Shown in pieces: positions 34,558 through 43,739 of a DNA stretch of 64,000 nucleotides. The notes below the pieces were generated by a model, which was not told the origin of the DNA, ran no database searches, and saw only the letters and a program-made list of their open reading frames with translations. This stretch comes from Mesorhizobium_B sp964242945 (GTDB lineage Bacteria > Pseudomonadota > Alphaproteobacteria > Rhizobiales > Rhizobiaceae), in assembly GCA_964242945.1 (NCBI GenBank), contig CAXTCF010000001.1, positions 1 to 64,000 on the forward strand, written 5' to 3'. Position numbers and translations under genes: made by a program. Position 1 is the first letter of the stretch, and each line of letters begins with the position of its first letter.

Positions 34558-35979
34558 ATGGAGAGCCCGAACGAAGAACGGCCTCAAGCGGGTGACTCTG
34601 GCGGGCCGAACGGCAGCATTTACGATGCCGAAGGCGTCATCCGCGCGCCGTTCCTGACCCAGGTCGGCGCGGCGATCGCCGACCGCGATACGGTGATGCT
34701 GAAAGCGGAGGTCAGCAACCTCCATCAGTCCGAAATCGGCGACCTCCTGGAAGCGCTCCTGCCGGAGCAGCGCCAGCAGCTTGTGCAGCTGCTCGGCGCC
34801 GACTTCGACTTCACCGCGCTCACCGAAGTGGACGAGGCGATCCGCCTGGAGATCGTCGAGAACCTGCCCAATGCGCAGATTGCGCAGGCCGTGCAGGAGC
34901 TCGACTCGGACGATGCCGTCTATATCCTGGAGGATCTGGACGAGGCCGATCAGGACGAAATCCTGTCGCAGCTTCCCTTCACCGAGCGCATCCGCCTGCG
35001 CCGCTCGCTGGACTATCCCGAAGAGTCGGCCGGGCGCCGCATGCAGACGGAGTTCGTCGCCGTGCCGCCGTTCTGGACCGTCGGCCAGACGATCGACTAC
35101 ATGCGGGACGACCAGAACCTGCCCGAACGCTTCGCGCAGATCTTCGTCATCGACCCCACCTTCAAGCTGCTCGGCGCCGTCGATCTCGACCGCATCCTGC
35201 GCTCGCGCCGCTCGACCAAGGTCGAGGCGATCATGCACGAGACGCGCCACGCCATTCCCGCCACCATGGACCAGGAAGAAGCGGCGCAGGAATTCGAGCA
35301 GTACGACCTTCTCTCGGCGGCCGTGGTGGACGAGAACGAGCGTCTCGTCGGCGTGCTGACGATCGACGACGTGGTGGACGTGATCCAGGCGGAGGCCGAG
35401 GAAGACCTGCTGCGCATGGGCGGCGTCGGCGACGAAGAGCTTTCCGATTCCGTGCTCACCACCTCGCGCTCCCGCGTGCCGTGGCTGCTCGTCAACCTCG
35501 TCACGGCCGTGCTGGCGGCTTCCGTGATCGGCCTGTTCGAGAACACGATCCAAGCGGTGGTGGCGCTGGCCGTGCTGATGCCGATCGTCGCCGGCATGGG
35601 CGGCAATGCGGGATCGCAGACCATGACGGTGACGGTGCGCGCGCTCGCCACGCGCGACATCGACATCTACAATGCCGGCCGGATCATCAGGAGAGAACTC
35701 GGCGTAGGTTTCATCAACGGCATCGTGTTCGCCTGCCTGATCGGCCTCGTGGCGGGCCTCTGGTTCCATTCCCCGAGCATCGGCGGATTGATCGCGGCGG
35801 CGATGGTGATCAACATGTTCGCCGCCGCGCTGGCAGGCATCCTGATCCCGCTGCTGCTGGACCGCCTGGGCGCCGACCCGGCGGTGGCGTCCGCGGTGTT
35901 CGTGACGACCGTGACGGACGTGGTGGGGTTCTTTGCGTTTCTGGGACTTGCCACATGGTGGTTCAGCGGTTCGCACTGA
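34558..35979 (+). CDS. mgtE: Magnesium transporter MgtE
   Basis: 473 residues. The cytosolic MgtE N domain (about 35-140; EALLPEQRQQLVQLLGADFD) and a CBS pair (about 145-270) precede five transmembrane helices (about 300-470). The pore-region stretches MPIVAGMGGNAGSQTMTVTV and TTVTDVVGFFAFLGLA are the family signature. Mg2+ binding to the cytosolic domains closes the channel. I chose the ATG at 34558, since GGAGG lies 5 nt before it, over one at 34531. A MerR gene follows 4 nt later. Confidence 0.95.
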   Translation: MESPNEERPQAGDSGGPNGSIYDAEGVIRAPFLTQVGAAIADRDTVMLKAEVSNLHQSEIGDLLEALLPEQRQQLVQLLGADFDFTALTEVDEAIRLEIVENLPNAQIAQAVQELDSDDAVYILEDLDEADQDEILSQLPFTERIRLRRSLDYPEESAGRRMQTEFVAVPPFWTVGQTIDYMRDDQNLPERFAQIFVIDPTFKLLGAVDLDRILRSRRSTKVEAIMHETRHAIPATMDQEEAAQEFEQYDLLSAAVVDENERLVGVLTIDDVVDVIQAEAEEDLLRMGGVGDEELSDSVLTTSRSRVPWLLVNLVTAVLAASVIGLFENTIQAVVALAVLMPIVAGMGGNAGSQTMTVTVRALATRDIDIYNAGRIIRRELGVGFINGIVFACLIGLVAGLWFHSPSIGGLIAAAMVINMFAAALAGILIPLLLDRLGADPAVASAVFVTTVTDVVGFFAFLGLATWWFSGSH

Positions 35980-35983
35980 CACG

Positions 35984-36370
35984 ATGCGCGAGTTCTATTC
36001 CATCACCGAGCTGACCCGCGAATTCGACATCACGACGCGGACGCTGCGCTTCTATGAGGATCAAGGGCTGATCCAGCCGCTGCGCCGCGGCCGCACCCGG
36101 CTGTTCCACCCATCCGACCGGCAGCTGCTGCGGCAGATTCTTGGCGCCAAGCGTCTGGGATTTTCGCTGGCCGAAATCCGCGACCTCGTCGCCATGACGG
36201 CCGAGGTGCCAGGCGAGACCGATAAGATCAGGGCGCTGCTCCGCCGCATCGGCGCGACACGCGACTTGCTGCGGCAGAAGCGCCGCGACCTCGAAGACGT
36301 TTTGGACGACCTCGATCATGCGGAAGAGGCCTGCGTGGAGCGGCTTGTGGAACTCGGCGTTTCCACCTGA
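35984..36370 (+). CDS. MerR-family transcription regulator
   Basis: 128 residues. The N-terminal winged helix reads YSITELTREFDITTRTLRFY, EDQGLIQPLRRGRTRLF. The middle GAKRLGFSLAEIRDLVAM and a coiled-coil dimer helix (about 85-120) complete the MerR layout. There is no metal-binding Cys cluster like that of CueR or MerR itself, so the effector is probably organic. It resembles the MerR group near branched-chain or acyl-CoA catabolism genes (LiuR-like) in Rhizobiales, but no such genes adjoin here. It lies 4 nt after mgtE. Confidence 0.85.
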   Translation: MREFYSITELTREFDITTRTLRFYEDQGLIQPLRRGRTRLFHPSDRQLLRQILGAKRLGFSLAEIRDLVAMTAEVPGETDKIRALLRRIGATRDLLRQKRRDLEDVLDDLDHAEEACVERLVELGVST

Positions 36371-36378
36371 CCTCCGCG

Positions 36379-37347
36379 TCAGGGCTGCTCCTCGCTTGTG
36401 TCGGCCCCCGCAGCGCAGATGCCGGCCATGTCCTGAAGCTGCGCTTTGGTCTGCGGGTCGGCGTCGCTGCCGAACACCTTCGACATCAGCCCGCCCGCCT
36501 GGATCTGGTCGAGCATGCAGGAGCAGTAGGGGGCACAAAATGCCTCGTCACGCGAAGCCTCGCAATTGCGCGCGCAGGCGCGGCTGAATCTTGCCTCCGG
36601 CGCTTGCGGCACCGGCGGGAAGACTTGCGAGAACAGCCAGACGCAGCCGATCAGAACGGGTTGATGGAGGAGGTAAAACAGAAGGCTGTGGCGGCCGAGA
36701 AAAGCGAGGGGACGCAAGCCTCGTGGAGGATTGCCTGCAAGCCATGGGAAGAAGCCTGCCTGCGCCGCTAACTTTGCTATGCCGATACCTGCAAGCACCG
36801 CACCGAACCAGGGAAACACCGGCACGTAGTCGTTGGAGCGGGGAAGCGCAGTTGAAAGTCCCACCCACCAAAGCGCCGGATGGTTGAACAGGTCGGCTTT
36901 GAAAAAGAAGGGCAGCGCGACGAACCCGGCGGCGAGAGCAAGCGTCAGGATCGAAGGCAGGCGCAGGAAGAGCAGGCCCGCCAAGCTGGCAAAGGCGATC
37001 TCGTGAAGGATACCGAAAAAGATCCACTCTTCCCGCATGGCGAGGAAAGTGGCCAGCGAGATCAGCGCCGCGGCGCCGGCGACCAGGACGAACCGCTTCC
37101 AGAAGCCGTTCCAGCGGATCCCCTCCGCATGCGCCAGGAACAGGCTGACGCCGACCAGAAACAGGAAGCTGGAAGCGATCGAGCGGGCGTAGAGTTTGAG
37201 GAATCCGTGGCCTGTCGTGCCCGGCTCCAGATAGCCGAAGAACTCAAGGTCCCACGAGAAGTGGAAGCTCGCCATGGCGAGCAGCGCAACGCCTCTCGCC
37301 ACGTCGATCGCCGCGATCCGGCGGGAAGGGAAAGGACTGTCGCTCAT
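36379..37347 (-). CDS. DUF1624 / HGSNAT-type membrane protein with Cys-rich tail
   Basis: 322 residues with about eight hydrophobic helices. The N-terminal RRIAAIDVARGVALLAMASF and the later GRHSLLFYLLHQPVLIG are the DUF1624 (heparan-alpha-glucosaminide N-acetyltransferase-like) signature. After the last helix comes a soluble tail of about 70 residues with seven closely spaced cysteines (FSRACARNCEASRDEAFCAP, then YCSCM). It is presumably an acyltransferase for a cell-envelope sugar, but the substrate is unknown. It lies convergent to the MerR gene. Confidence 0.82.
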   Translation of the reverse strand: MSDSPFPSRRIAAIDVARGVALLAMASFHFSWDLEFFGYLEPGTTGHGFLKLYARSIASSFLFLVGVSLFLAHAEGIRWNGFWKRFVLVAGAAALISLATFLAMREEWIFFGILHEIAFASLAGLLFLRLPSILTLALAAGFVALPFFFKADLFNHPALWWVGLSTALPRSNDYVPVFPWFGAVLAGIGIAKLAAQAGFFPWLAGNPPRGLRPLAFLGRHSLLFYLLHQPVLIGCVWLFSQVFPPVPQAPEARFSRACARNCEASRDEAFCAPYCSCMLDQIQAGGLMSKVFGSDADPQTKAQLQDMAGICAAGADTSEEQP

Positions 37348-37402
37348 GCCGGCGCGACTTGTTGCAGGCCGCCGCGCCGAAGTCCAATGCCGCGTCGGCT
37401 GA

Positions 37403-38635
37403 TCAGGCAGCGCTCAAGCGCGCCACCGGCTGTTCGCGGATGGGCAGGTGCACGGCGGCGGCAAACAGGCCGAGCAGGACGCCCAGCCACCACACGGGAT
37501 CGTAGCTGCCAAGTTGGTCGTAGAGGTAGCCGCCGAGCCACACGCCCAGGAACGAGCCAACCTGGTGGGATAGGAACACCATGCCGCCCAGCATGCCGAG
37601 ATGCCTTGTGCCGAACATCACCGCGACGAGGCCGTTGGTGGGCGGCACGGTGGAAAGCCAGAGCAGGCCCATCAGGATGGAGAAGGCGATGACGGTTGCA
37701 GGCGTCTGCGGCAGGAGGAGGAATGCGGTGACGAGGACCGAGCGGCCGAAATAGATCAGCGCGAGGATAACCGGCTTCGGATACCGCTGGCCGATCGCGC
37801 CGGCCGTCAGGCTGCCGATGATGTTGAAGAAGCCGATCAGCGAAAGGGCGATCACGGCGTAGCGGCTGTCGATGCCGAGGTCGCGGATATAGGCTGGGAA
37901 GTGTGCGGTGATGAACGCCACCTGGAAACCGCAGACGAAGAAGCCGGAAACCAGCAGGAGATAGGAGCGGTGCTTAGCCGCCTCGCGCAGCGCTTCCGCG
38001 GCGGTCTGCTCCATCGCGGCGGTTGCCGAAAGGCCGCTTCGGGCGTTGCCGACGAGCGGCGCGGCGAGGACTGGAATGACGAGCATCATCGCGCTCATGA
38101 TCACCAGCGTGTCCGACCAGCCATAGGCGTCGATCAGCTTCTGGCTGAGCGGCGCAAACAGGAACATCCCCGCCGAACCAGCGGCCGTGCCGAGCCCGAA
38201 CACGAAGGAGCGGCGCTCCGGCGAAACATTGCGGGCAAACGCCGCCAATACGATGCTGAACGAGCCGGCGGCGATGCCAAGGCCGATCAGCACGCCGCCG
38301 CCGAGGTAAAGCACTCCCGTGTTGGGCGCGAACGCCATCACAACCAGCCCAACCGCATAAAGCAGCCCGCCGAGGCTCAAGGTCCGCCAGGTTCCGAACT
38401 TGTCGGCAAACGCGCCAAACACCGGCTGGCCCAAGCCCCAGAAGAGGTTCTGGATTGCCATGGCGAGGCCGAATTCGGTGCGGTCCCAGCCTTTCTCGGC
38501 AAGCATCGGGATCTGGAAGAAGCCCATCGCGGAGCGGGGTCCGAACGTCAGCGCCGCAACGGCACAGCCGCAGCCGATGATGAGCCAAGGCAGCGGGCTT
38601 GCCCGTCCGGTGGAGTGGGTCGTGAAGGAGGCCAT
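37403..38635 (-). CDS. Major facilitator superfamily transporter
   Basis: 410 residues, 12 predicted helices. The start MASFTTHSTGRASPLPWLII is followed by GPRSAMGFFQIPMLAEKGWD and the loop GQPVFGAFADKFGTWRT, the MFS motif A. A second-half repeat is visible at GSLTAGAIGQRYPK. It resembles the OFA/YhjX-like organic-anion group, but the substrate cannot be read from sequence. I chose the ATG at 38635; an extension to 38716 would add a polar leader. Confidence 0.88.
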   Translation of the reverse strand: MASFTTHSTGRASPLPWLIIGCGCAVAALTFGPRSAMGFFQIPMLAEKGWDRTEFGLAMAIQNLFWGLGQPVFGAFADKFGTWRTLSLGGLLYAVGLVVMAFAPNTGVLYLGGGVLIGLGIAAGSFSIVLAAFARNVSPERRSFVFGLGTAAGSAGMFLFAPLSQKLIDAYGWSDTLVIMSAMMLVIPVLAAPLVGNARSGLSATAAMEQTAAEALREAAKHRSYLLLVSGFFVCGFQVAFITAHFPAYIRDLGIDSRYAVIALSLIGFFNIIGSLTAGAIGQRYPKPVILALIYFGRSVLVTAFLLLPQTPATVIAFSILMGLLWLSTVPPTNGLVAVMFGTRHLGMLGGMVFLSHQVGSFLGVWLGGYLYDQLGSYDPVWWLGVLLGLFAAAVHLPIREQPVARLSAA

Positions 38636-38853
38636 GCCGCATCCCCGCAGGAGAAAGTTGAGGTCTAGCGCTTTCCCGGACGCAGGAACAATCAAAAGGG
38701 TCCACGCACCCTTCAACTTCTCTGAAGCGACGCCGCTCGAAATCGGTGCTTTACCCCTGTTAATGTGCCACAGTTCAGCCCCATTGATTCACGCAATGCG
38801 CGCTCCGTCATTTCCCTTCGCATCCGGCTCGGCAAGAACGCTGCAAACATCCA

Positions 38854-39363
38854 ATGAGCCTTTCATTCCCTGACCGTGTCCATGGTGATGGGCCGGCGAT
38901 CCGTCCCGCACGCCGGAACGACATCGACGCGCTGGTGGCGATCGAAAACGCCTCGTTTGCAGGCGACCGGCTTTCCCGCCGCTCCTTTCTGCGGTTCGTG
39001 GAAAGCCCTTCGGCCATTGCGCTTGTGGCGGAGCGGGAAGCGGTGCTGGGAAGCTGCATCGTGCTCCTGCGCACCACCTCGCAGCGCGCCCGGCTTTATT
39101 CGCTTGCCGTCGCACCGCAAGCCGCGGGGCAGGGAATAGGATCAGCCCTGTTGAAGGCCGCGGAGGCAGCCGCAGCTGTGCAGGGCAGCCGCGTGATGAC
39201 CCTGGAGGTGCGCGAAGACAACGCGCCGGCCCAGGGCCTCTATGCCAGAAGCGGCTTCGATCTTATCGGGCGTACGTCCAGCTACTACAGCGACGGCCAA
39301 GCCGCGCTGCATTTCCGCAAAGCCCTTGCGCCGCCAGCGCTTGCGCAGGAGGCGGCGGCATGA
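38854..39363 (+). CDS. GNAT family N-acetyltransferase (RimI-like)
   Basis: 169 residues, one GNAT domain. The acetyl-CoA loop reads YSLAVAPQAAGQGIGSALLK, followed by MTLEVREDNAPAQGLYARSG and FDLIGRTSSYYSDGQAALHF, very like RimI. The last 4 nt overlap the ATP-grasp gene, implying coupled synthesis. In bacteria such GNAT and RimK-type pairs are proposed to build or modify peptides or amino-acid conjugates. Confidence 0.9.
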   Translation: MSLSFPDRVHGDGPAIRPARRNDIDALVAIENASFAGDRLSRRSFLRFVESPSAIALVAEREAVLGSCIVLLRTTSQRARLYSLAVAPQAAGQGIGSALLKAAEAAAAVQGSRVMTLEVREDNAPAQGLYARSGFDLIGRTSSYYSDGQAALHFRKALAPPALAQEAAA

Positions 39364-40829
39364 GCTGGGTTATCCTGACCGGGCGCGGCAACGACCTGGA
39401 TCAGGTTGCCACGCCGCACAAGATCATCACGACGAAAGACTATCTGGCGCATCCGCAGCTTTTCAAAGGGCAGCGGCCGAAGGTCATCAACCTGTCCAAC
39501 AGCACCGGCTACCAGAGCCGGGGCTACTACGCCTCGCTGCTGGCCAGTTCGCGCGGGCACAAGGTCATTCCGACCGTCGAGACGATGATCGACCTGTCCG
39601 AACGCAAGCTCTACGAGAACTCGCTGCCCGAACTGGAACTCGCCCTCAATAAATGCCGCAAGGAACTTGGCGGCACCTTTCCGCCCAAGGTGCGCATCTT
39701 CTTCGGATTAGGGCCGGGCAAGGCCTGGGATCGCTTCGCCAAGCTCCTGTTCGACTGGTTTCGCGCGCCTGCGCTCGAAGTGACGATCAAGGATGAGTTG
39801 GGATGGGCTTCGATCCGCAAGATCGGCTTCCAGCCGCTTGTGCGGATCACGGGCGAAGAGCGCGCCCGCTTTCTACAGTGTCTTGAGGCCTACACGAACC
39901 GGGAGTGGCGCGATACGCGCACGCGCACGCCCTCCCGCTTCACGTTCGCCACCCTTGTCAACCCGCAGGAGGAACTGCCGCCTTCGGAAATCGCCTCGCT
40001 GCGGCACTGGGCCAAGATCGCAGAAAAGATGGGCGTGGAAGTCGAGCCGATCAGCCGCAAGGAACTGGCGAAGCTGGCGAATTACGACGCGCTCTTCATC
40101 CGGGAAACCACGTCGATCTCGAACCACACCTACCGCTTCGCACGCCGCGCGCAGCAGGAAGGCATGCCGGTGATCGACGACCCGCTGTCGATGATCCGCT
40201 GCACCAACAAGGTTTACCTGAACGAGCTGATGAGCGCCAACAAGGTGCCGGTGCCGCCGACGGTGATGATCTCCGGCCTGAACGACCTGGAGCAGGCGGC
40301 ACAAATCCTCGGTTTCCCGATCGTGCTCAAGATCCCGGACAGCGCCTTCTCCCGCGGCGTCAAGAAGGCGTCGGACTTCGCGGAACTGAAGGCGCTGGCG
40401 GAAAAATGGCTGGAAGACTCAGACCTCCTGATCGCCCAGAAATTCGTGCCGACGCAGTATGACTGGCGCATCGGGGTGCTGGGCGGGCAGCCGCTCTTCG
40501 CCGTCCACTACCTGATGGCGAAAAAACACTGGCAGATCGTCAACCACGAGCGTTCGGGCAAGCCGGACCAGGGCGGCGTCAAGGCTTTTACTCTGAAGAA
40601 CACGCCCGCGCATGTTGTGGACACCGCGGTGCGGGCAGCCCGCTGCATCGGCGACGGTCTGTACGGCGTGGACCTCAAGGAGACGGGCGACGGCGTGTTC
40701 GTGATCGAGGTGAACGACAACCCGAATCTCGACCACGGCTATGAAGATCTGGGTGAGAAGGACGAAGTCTGGGTGAAGCTCACCCAGTGGTTTCTCGACC
40801 GGCTGGAGAAGCCGAGCCGGCCGGGATAG
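39360..40829 (+). CDS. RimK-like ATP-grasp ligase with N-terminal RLAN-type domain
   Basis: 489 residues. The N-terminal domain (about 1-190; KVINLSNSTGYQSRGYYASL) is the one that accompanies RimK-type ligases. The ATP-grasp part (about 270-480) has FPIVLKIPDSAFSRGVKKAS (nucleotide Lys and glycine loop), FVPTQYDWRIGVLGGQPLFA and the Mg2+ site FVIEVNDNPNLDHGYED. The reaction should join a carboxylate to an amine via acyl phosphate. Its 3' end overlaps the convergent HD gene by 50 nt. The substrate is unknown. Confidence 0.9.
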   Translation: MSWVILTGRGNDLDQVATPHKIITTKDYLAHPQLFKGQRPKVINLSNSTGYQSRGYYASLLASSRGHKVIPTVETMIDLSERKLYENSLPELELALNKCRKELGGTFPPKVRIFFGLGPGKAWDRFAKLLFDWFRAPALEVTIKDELGWASIRKIGFQPLVRITGEERARFLQCLEAYTNREWRDTRTRTPSRFTFATLVNPQEELPPSEIASLRHWAKIAEKMGVEVEPISRKELAKLANYDALFIRETTSISNHTYRFARRAQQEGMPVIDDPLSMIRCTNKVYLNELMSANKVPVPPTVMISGLNDLEQAAQILGFPIVLKIPDSAFSRGVKKASDFAELKALAEKWLEDSDLLIAQKFVPTQYDWRIGVLGGQPLFAVHYLMAKKHWQIVNHERSGKPDQGGVKAFTLKNTPAHVVDTAVRAARCIGDGLYGVDLKETGDGVFVIEVNDNPNLDHGYEDLGEKDEVWVKLTQWFLDRLEKPSRPG

Positions 40830-41454
40830 CCGCCCTTTCATCCGCGCTTGCCCGCTCGGCTTCCAAGGCGTCGAAGCGCGCGAGGAAAGCCGCCTGCACG
40901 ACTTCCGTCGCCTGCGGGGTAAGATCGAAGTCGGATTGCTCCAGGCCGCGCGGACGGCCGAAGAACTCCGCACCTTCCTTGAGCGAGAAGCCGGCAAGCT
41001 GGGTGGCCTCGAAATAGGCGGCGACGCGATCGGCGTGCTTGATGACGGCGTGCAGCGCCTTGCTCGTCTCCGCCGGCAGCGAAAAGCGGAGATGGATTGC
41101 GCGCTGGAGCCTGCCTTCGACTTGCCTGTAGTCGCCGCCCATCGTGGCCTTGAAGGGCGAGATCATGTCGCCGATGACGTATTCCGGCGCGTCGTGCAAC
41201 AGGGCTGCCAGGCGATGTGAGGGCGTACAGGCGGGCTCGGTCGCCCCGACGATCTGCTCCACCAGCAGCGAATGCTGCGCCACCGAGAACGCATGCATGC
41301 CGCGCGTCTGGCCGTTCCAGCGGGCCACGCGGGAAAGCCCGTGGGCGATATCGGCAATCTCGATATCGAGCGGCGAGGGATCGAGAAGGTCGAGCCGCCG
41401 GCCCGAAAGCATACGCTGCCAGGCGCGCGGGCGGGATGGCGTTGCCCGCGGCAT
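40780..41454 (-). CDS. HD-domain hydrolase (YfbR-like)
   Basis: 224 residues with an HD metal phosphohydrolase domain. The metal set is visible in MHAFSVAQHSLLVEQIVGA, LAALLHDAPEYVIGDMISPF and VIKHADRVAAYFEATQLAGF. Relatives such as YfbR are 5'-nucleotidases for deoxynucleotides. It starts inside the stop codon of ygfZ (ATG/TGA overlap by one base), so the two are co-translated. The C-terminus, rich in Ala and Glu, overlaps the RimK-like gene. Confidence 0.88.
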   Translation of the reverse strand: MPRATPSRPRAWQRMLSGRRLDLLDPSPLDIEIADIAHGLSRVARWNGQTRGMHAFSVAQHSLLVEQIVGATEPACTPSHRLAALLHDAPEYVIGDMISPFKATMGGDYRQVEGRLQRAIHLRFSLPAETSKALHAVIKHADRVAAYFEATQLAGFSLKEGAEFFGRPRGLEQSDFDLTPQATEVVQAAFLARFDALEAERASADERAAIPAGSASPAGRETTG

Positions 41455-42320
41455 CAGTCGGCGGCAGCCTGTTCGGGCGAGGCCTGTGGGAGGGTGAAGC
41501 GCATGCCGGGCGGGATCGAAAGCGTGAGAGCCACGCCGGCGGCATGGATTGCGGTTCCGGCAGCCAGGGCGTCGGCAACCCGGTCGATACGGACAAGAGC
41601 GATGCCCACCCGGCCAACGACTGTGCCGAGCGTACCGATTGGGCGCTCGCCCGCCACGACTTCGGTGCCGGCGGGCGGCAGAGCTTCTTCGGATTGCGCA
41701 ACGAGAATCCGGCGCCGTGCGGTGCCCCGGTGCTGCATGCGGGAAACCACCTCCTGCCCGACAAAGCAGCCCTTCCGGAGGCCGACGCCACCATTCTGGT
41801 CTAGCAGCACGTCATGCGGGAAGGCGTCGCCCAGCGTAAAATCCACGCCGCTCTCCGCCACTCCGTACTGAACGCGCACCCCGTTCCAATCGGCTTCATC
41901 AGCCTCGGCGTTCTGAGGGGCGTAGCTGCGCCACACGCCGGCGTCGGTGGGGAAGCGAGTGTCGCGAAGCCGCGGCTGTGCGGCTTCTGAGTTGGCAGCG
42001 CCATCCCAGCCCGCAAATACGTCTGCGCTCTGTTGTGTCGCGATGTCCACTTTCGCGCGGAGCCGGTAGAGCGTCAAACGGCGTGCGAGGTCTGCGGCGA
42101 TGTCGGTGCGGCAATCCAGCCGAAACCCCTCGCCGTCCCGTGAAACGAGGAAGTCGAACAGGATTTTGCCCTGCGGGGACAACAGGGCGCAGGGGCGGAC
42201 GTCTTTGTCGGGGAGCGCATCGACATCTGCCGTGACGATGTTTTGCAGGAAATGCTGCGCTTCCGCAGACGAAACGGTGACGAGGGCGCGACCGGGGATC
42301 TGAACGACAGGCATACGCAT
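41454..42320 (-). CDS. ygfZ: Folate-binding protein YgfZ
   Basis: About 288 residues of the YgfZ/GcvT-like family, which uses folate to help maintain Fe-S enzymes. The diagnostic motif KGCFVGQEVVSRMQHRG, with its single Cys, is intact, and HFLQNIVTADVDAL lies near the N-terminus. Either ATG, at 42320 or 42314, could be the start; homologues begin close to MPVVQI. It is divergent from the dihydroorotase gene. Confidence 0.9.
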   Translation of the reverse strand: MRMPVVQIPGRALVTVSSAEAQHFLQNIVTADVDALPDKDVRPCALLSPQGKILFDFLVSRDGEGFRLDCRTDIAADLARRLTLYRLRAKVDIATQQSADVFAGWDGAANSEAAQPRLRDTRFPTDAGVWRSYAPQNAEADEADWNGVRVQYGVAESGVDFTLGDAFPHDVLLDQNGGVGLRKGCFVGQEVVSRMQHRGTARRRILVAQSEEALPPAGTEVVAGERPIGTLGTVVGRVGIALVRIDRVADALAAGTAIHAAGVALTLSIPPGMRFTLPQASPEQAAAD

Positions 42321-42398
42321 AATCTGTTGCAAGGGGACCGGCGCTTAACTAGGCCCCGGAGCTGTGCGCAGCAAGCGCGGGCGGGTAGAGGCGGGCAG

Positions 42399-43736
42399 AT
42401 GGCGGCATCGACTTTCGACGTGATCCTGCGCGGCGGCACGGTGGTCAACCAGGATGGAATAGGGCAGCGCGACGTCGGCATCCGCGGCGGCCGTATAGCA
42501 GGGCTTGGCGCCTTGGCGCCGGAGAGTGCCGGAGAGGTCGTTGATTGCAGCGGGCTGCACATCCTGCCAGGCGTGATCGACAGCCAGGTGCATTTCCGTG
42601 AGCCGGGAGCGGAGCACAAGGAAAATCTGGAAACGGGTTCCCGCGCAGCGGTGCTGGGCGGCGTGACGGCAGTGTTCGAGATGCCGAACACCAATCCGCT
42701 GACCACCTCGGCCGACGCGCTCGCCGACAAGGTGCGGCGCGGCACGGGCCGCATGCATTGCGACTTCGCCTTCTGGGTGGGCGGCACGCGGGAGAACGCG
42801 GGCGACCTCGCCGAACTGGAGCGGCTGCCGGGGGCGGCGGGGGTCAAGGTCTTCATGGGCTCCTCCACGGGCAGCCTGCTCGTGGAAGACGATGGCGGCG
42901 TGCTGGCGATCCTGCGCGCCATACGGCGCCGGGCAGCCTTCCATTCCGAGGACGAGTACCGCCTGCGTGAAAGGATGAGCGAGCGGCGCGAAGGCGACCC
43001 TTCATCCCATCCGGTGTGGCGCGACGTGGAAGCGGCGGTTCGCTCGACGCGCAGGCTCGTCGCGCTGGCACGGCAGGCGGGCGCGCGCATCCATGTGCTG
43101 CACATCTCGACGGCCGAGGAGATCGCCTTTCTCGAAGCCCAGAAGGACGTGGCAAGCTGCGAGGCGACGCCGCACCACCTGACCCTCTCAGCCGAGGATT
43201 ACCGCACGTTGGGCACGCTCGTGCAGATGAACCCGCCAGTGCGCGATGCGCTTCACCGCGAAGGCATCTGGAACGGCATTAGCAGCGGCGTGGTGGATGT
43301 GCTGGGCTCGGACCACGCTCCGCACACGCTGACAGAGAAGGCAAAACCCTATCCGCAATCACCGTCTGGAATGCCGGGCGTGCAGACGCTCGTGCCGGTC
43401 ATGCTTGACCACGTGAACGCCGGAAAGCTGTCGCTGGAGCGCTTCGTGGACCTGACCAGTCAAGGCCCGGCGCGATTGTTCGGCATCGCTCGAAAGGGCC
43501 GGATCGCTGCGGGTTATGATGCCGATCTGACGATCGTGGACCTGAAGCGGCAGGAGACGATTTCCAACGGCCAGGCCGCGTCTCGCGCGGGTTGGACGCC
43601 CTATGACGGCAAGCGCGTCCAGGGCTGGCCGGTCGGCACCTTCGTGCGCGGGCAGCGGGTGATGTGGGAAGGCGAGATCGTGACGCTGTCTTCCGGCCGG
43701 CCGGTGATGTTCAGCGAGGCGCTGCCGCGCGGCTGA
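42399..43736 (+). CDS. pyrC: Dihydroorotase (class I, Rhizobiales type)
   Basis: 445 residues. The enzyme closes carbamoyl-aspartate to dihydroorotate in pyrimidine synthesis. Metal-site elements are VKVFMGSSTGSLL (the carboxylated Lys), RRAAFHSEDEYRLRER, VLHISTAEEIAFL and VDVLGSDHAPHTL. The first metal motif reads DSQVHFREPG, so the first of the usual two histidines is Gln; I recall the same change in other alphaproteobacterial members, so it need not mean loss of activity. A hydantoinase-like role cannot be fully ruled out. Confidence 0.88.
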   Translation: MAASTFDVILRGGTVVNQDGIGQRDVGIRGGRIAGLGALAPESAGEVVDCSGLHILPGVIDSQVHFREPGAEHKENLETGSRAAVLGGVTAVFEMPNTNPLTTSADALADKVRRGTGRMHCDFAFWVGGTRENAGDLAELERLPGAAGVKVFMGSSTGSLLVEDDGGVLAILRAIRRRAAFHSEDEYRLRERMSERREGDPSSHPVWRDVEAAVRSTRRLVALARQAGARIHVLHISTAEEIAFLEAQKDVASCEATPHHLTLSAEDYRTLGTLVQMNPPVRDALHREGIWNGISSGVVDVLGSDHAPHTLTEKAKPYPQSPSGMPGVQTLVPVMLDHVNAGKLSLERFVDLTSQGPARLFGIARKGRIAAGYDADLTIVDLKRQETISNGQAASRAGWTPYDGKRVQGWPVGTFVRGQRVMWEGEIVTLSSGRPVMFSEALPRG

Positions 43737-43739
43737 GCT

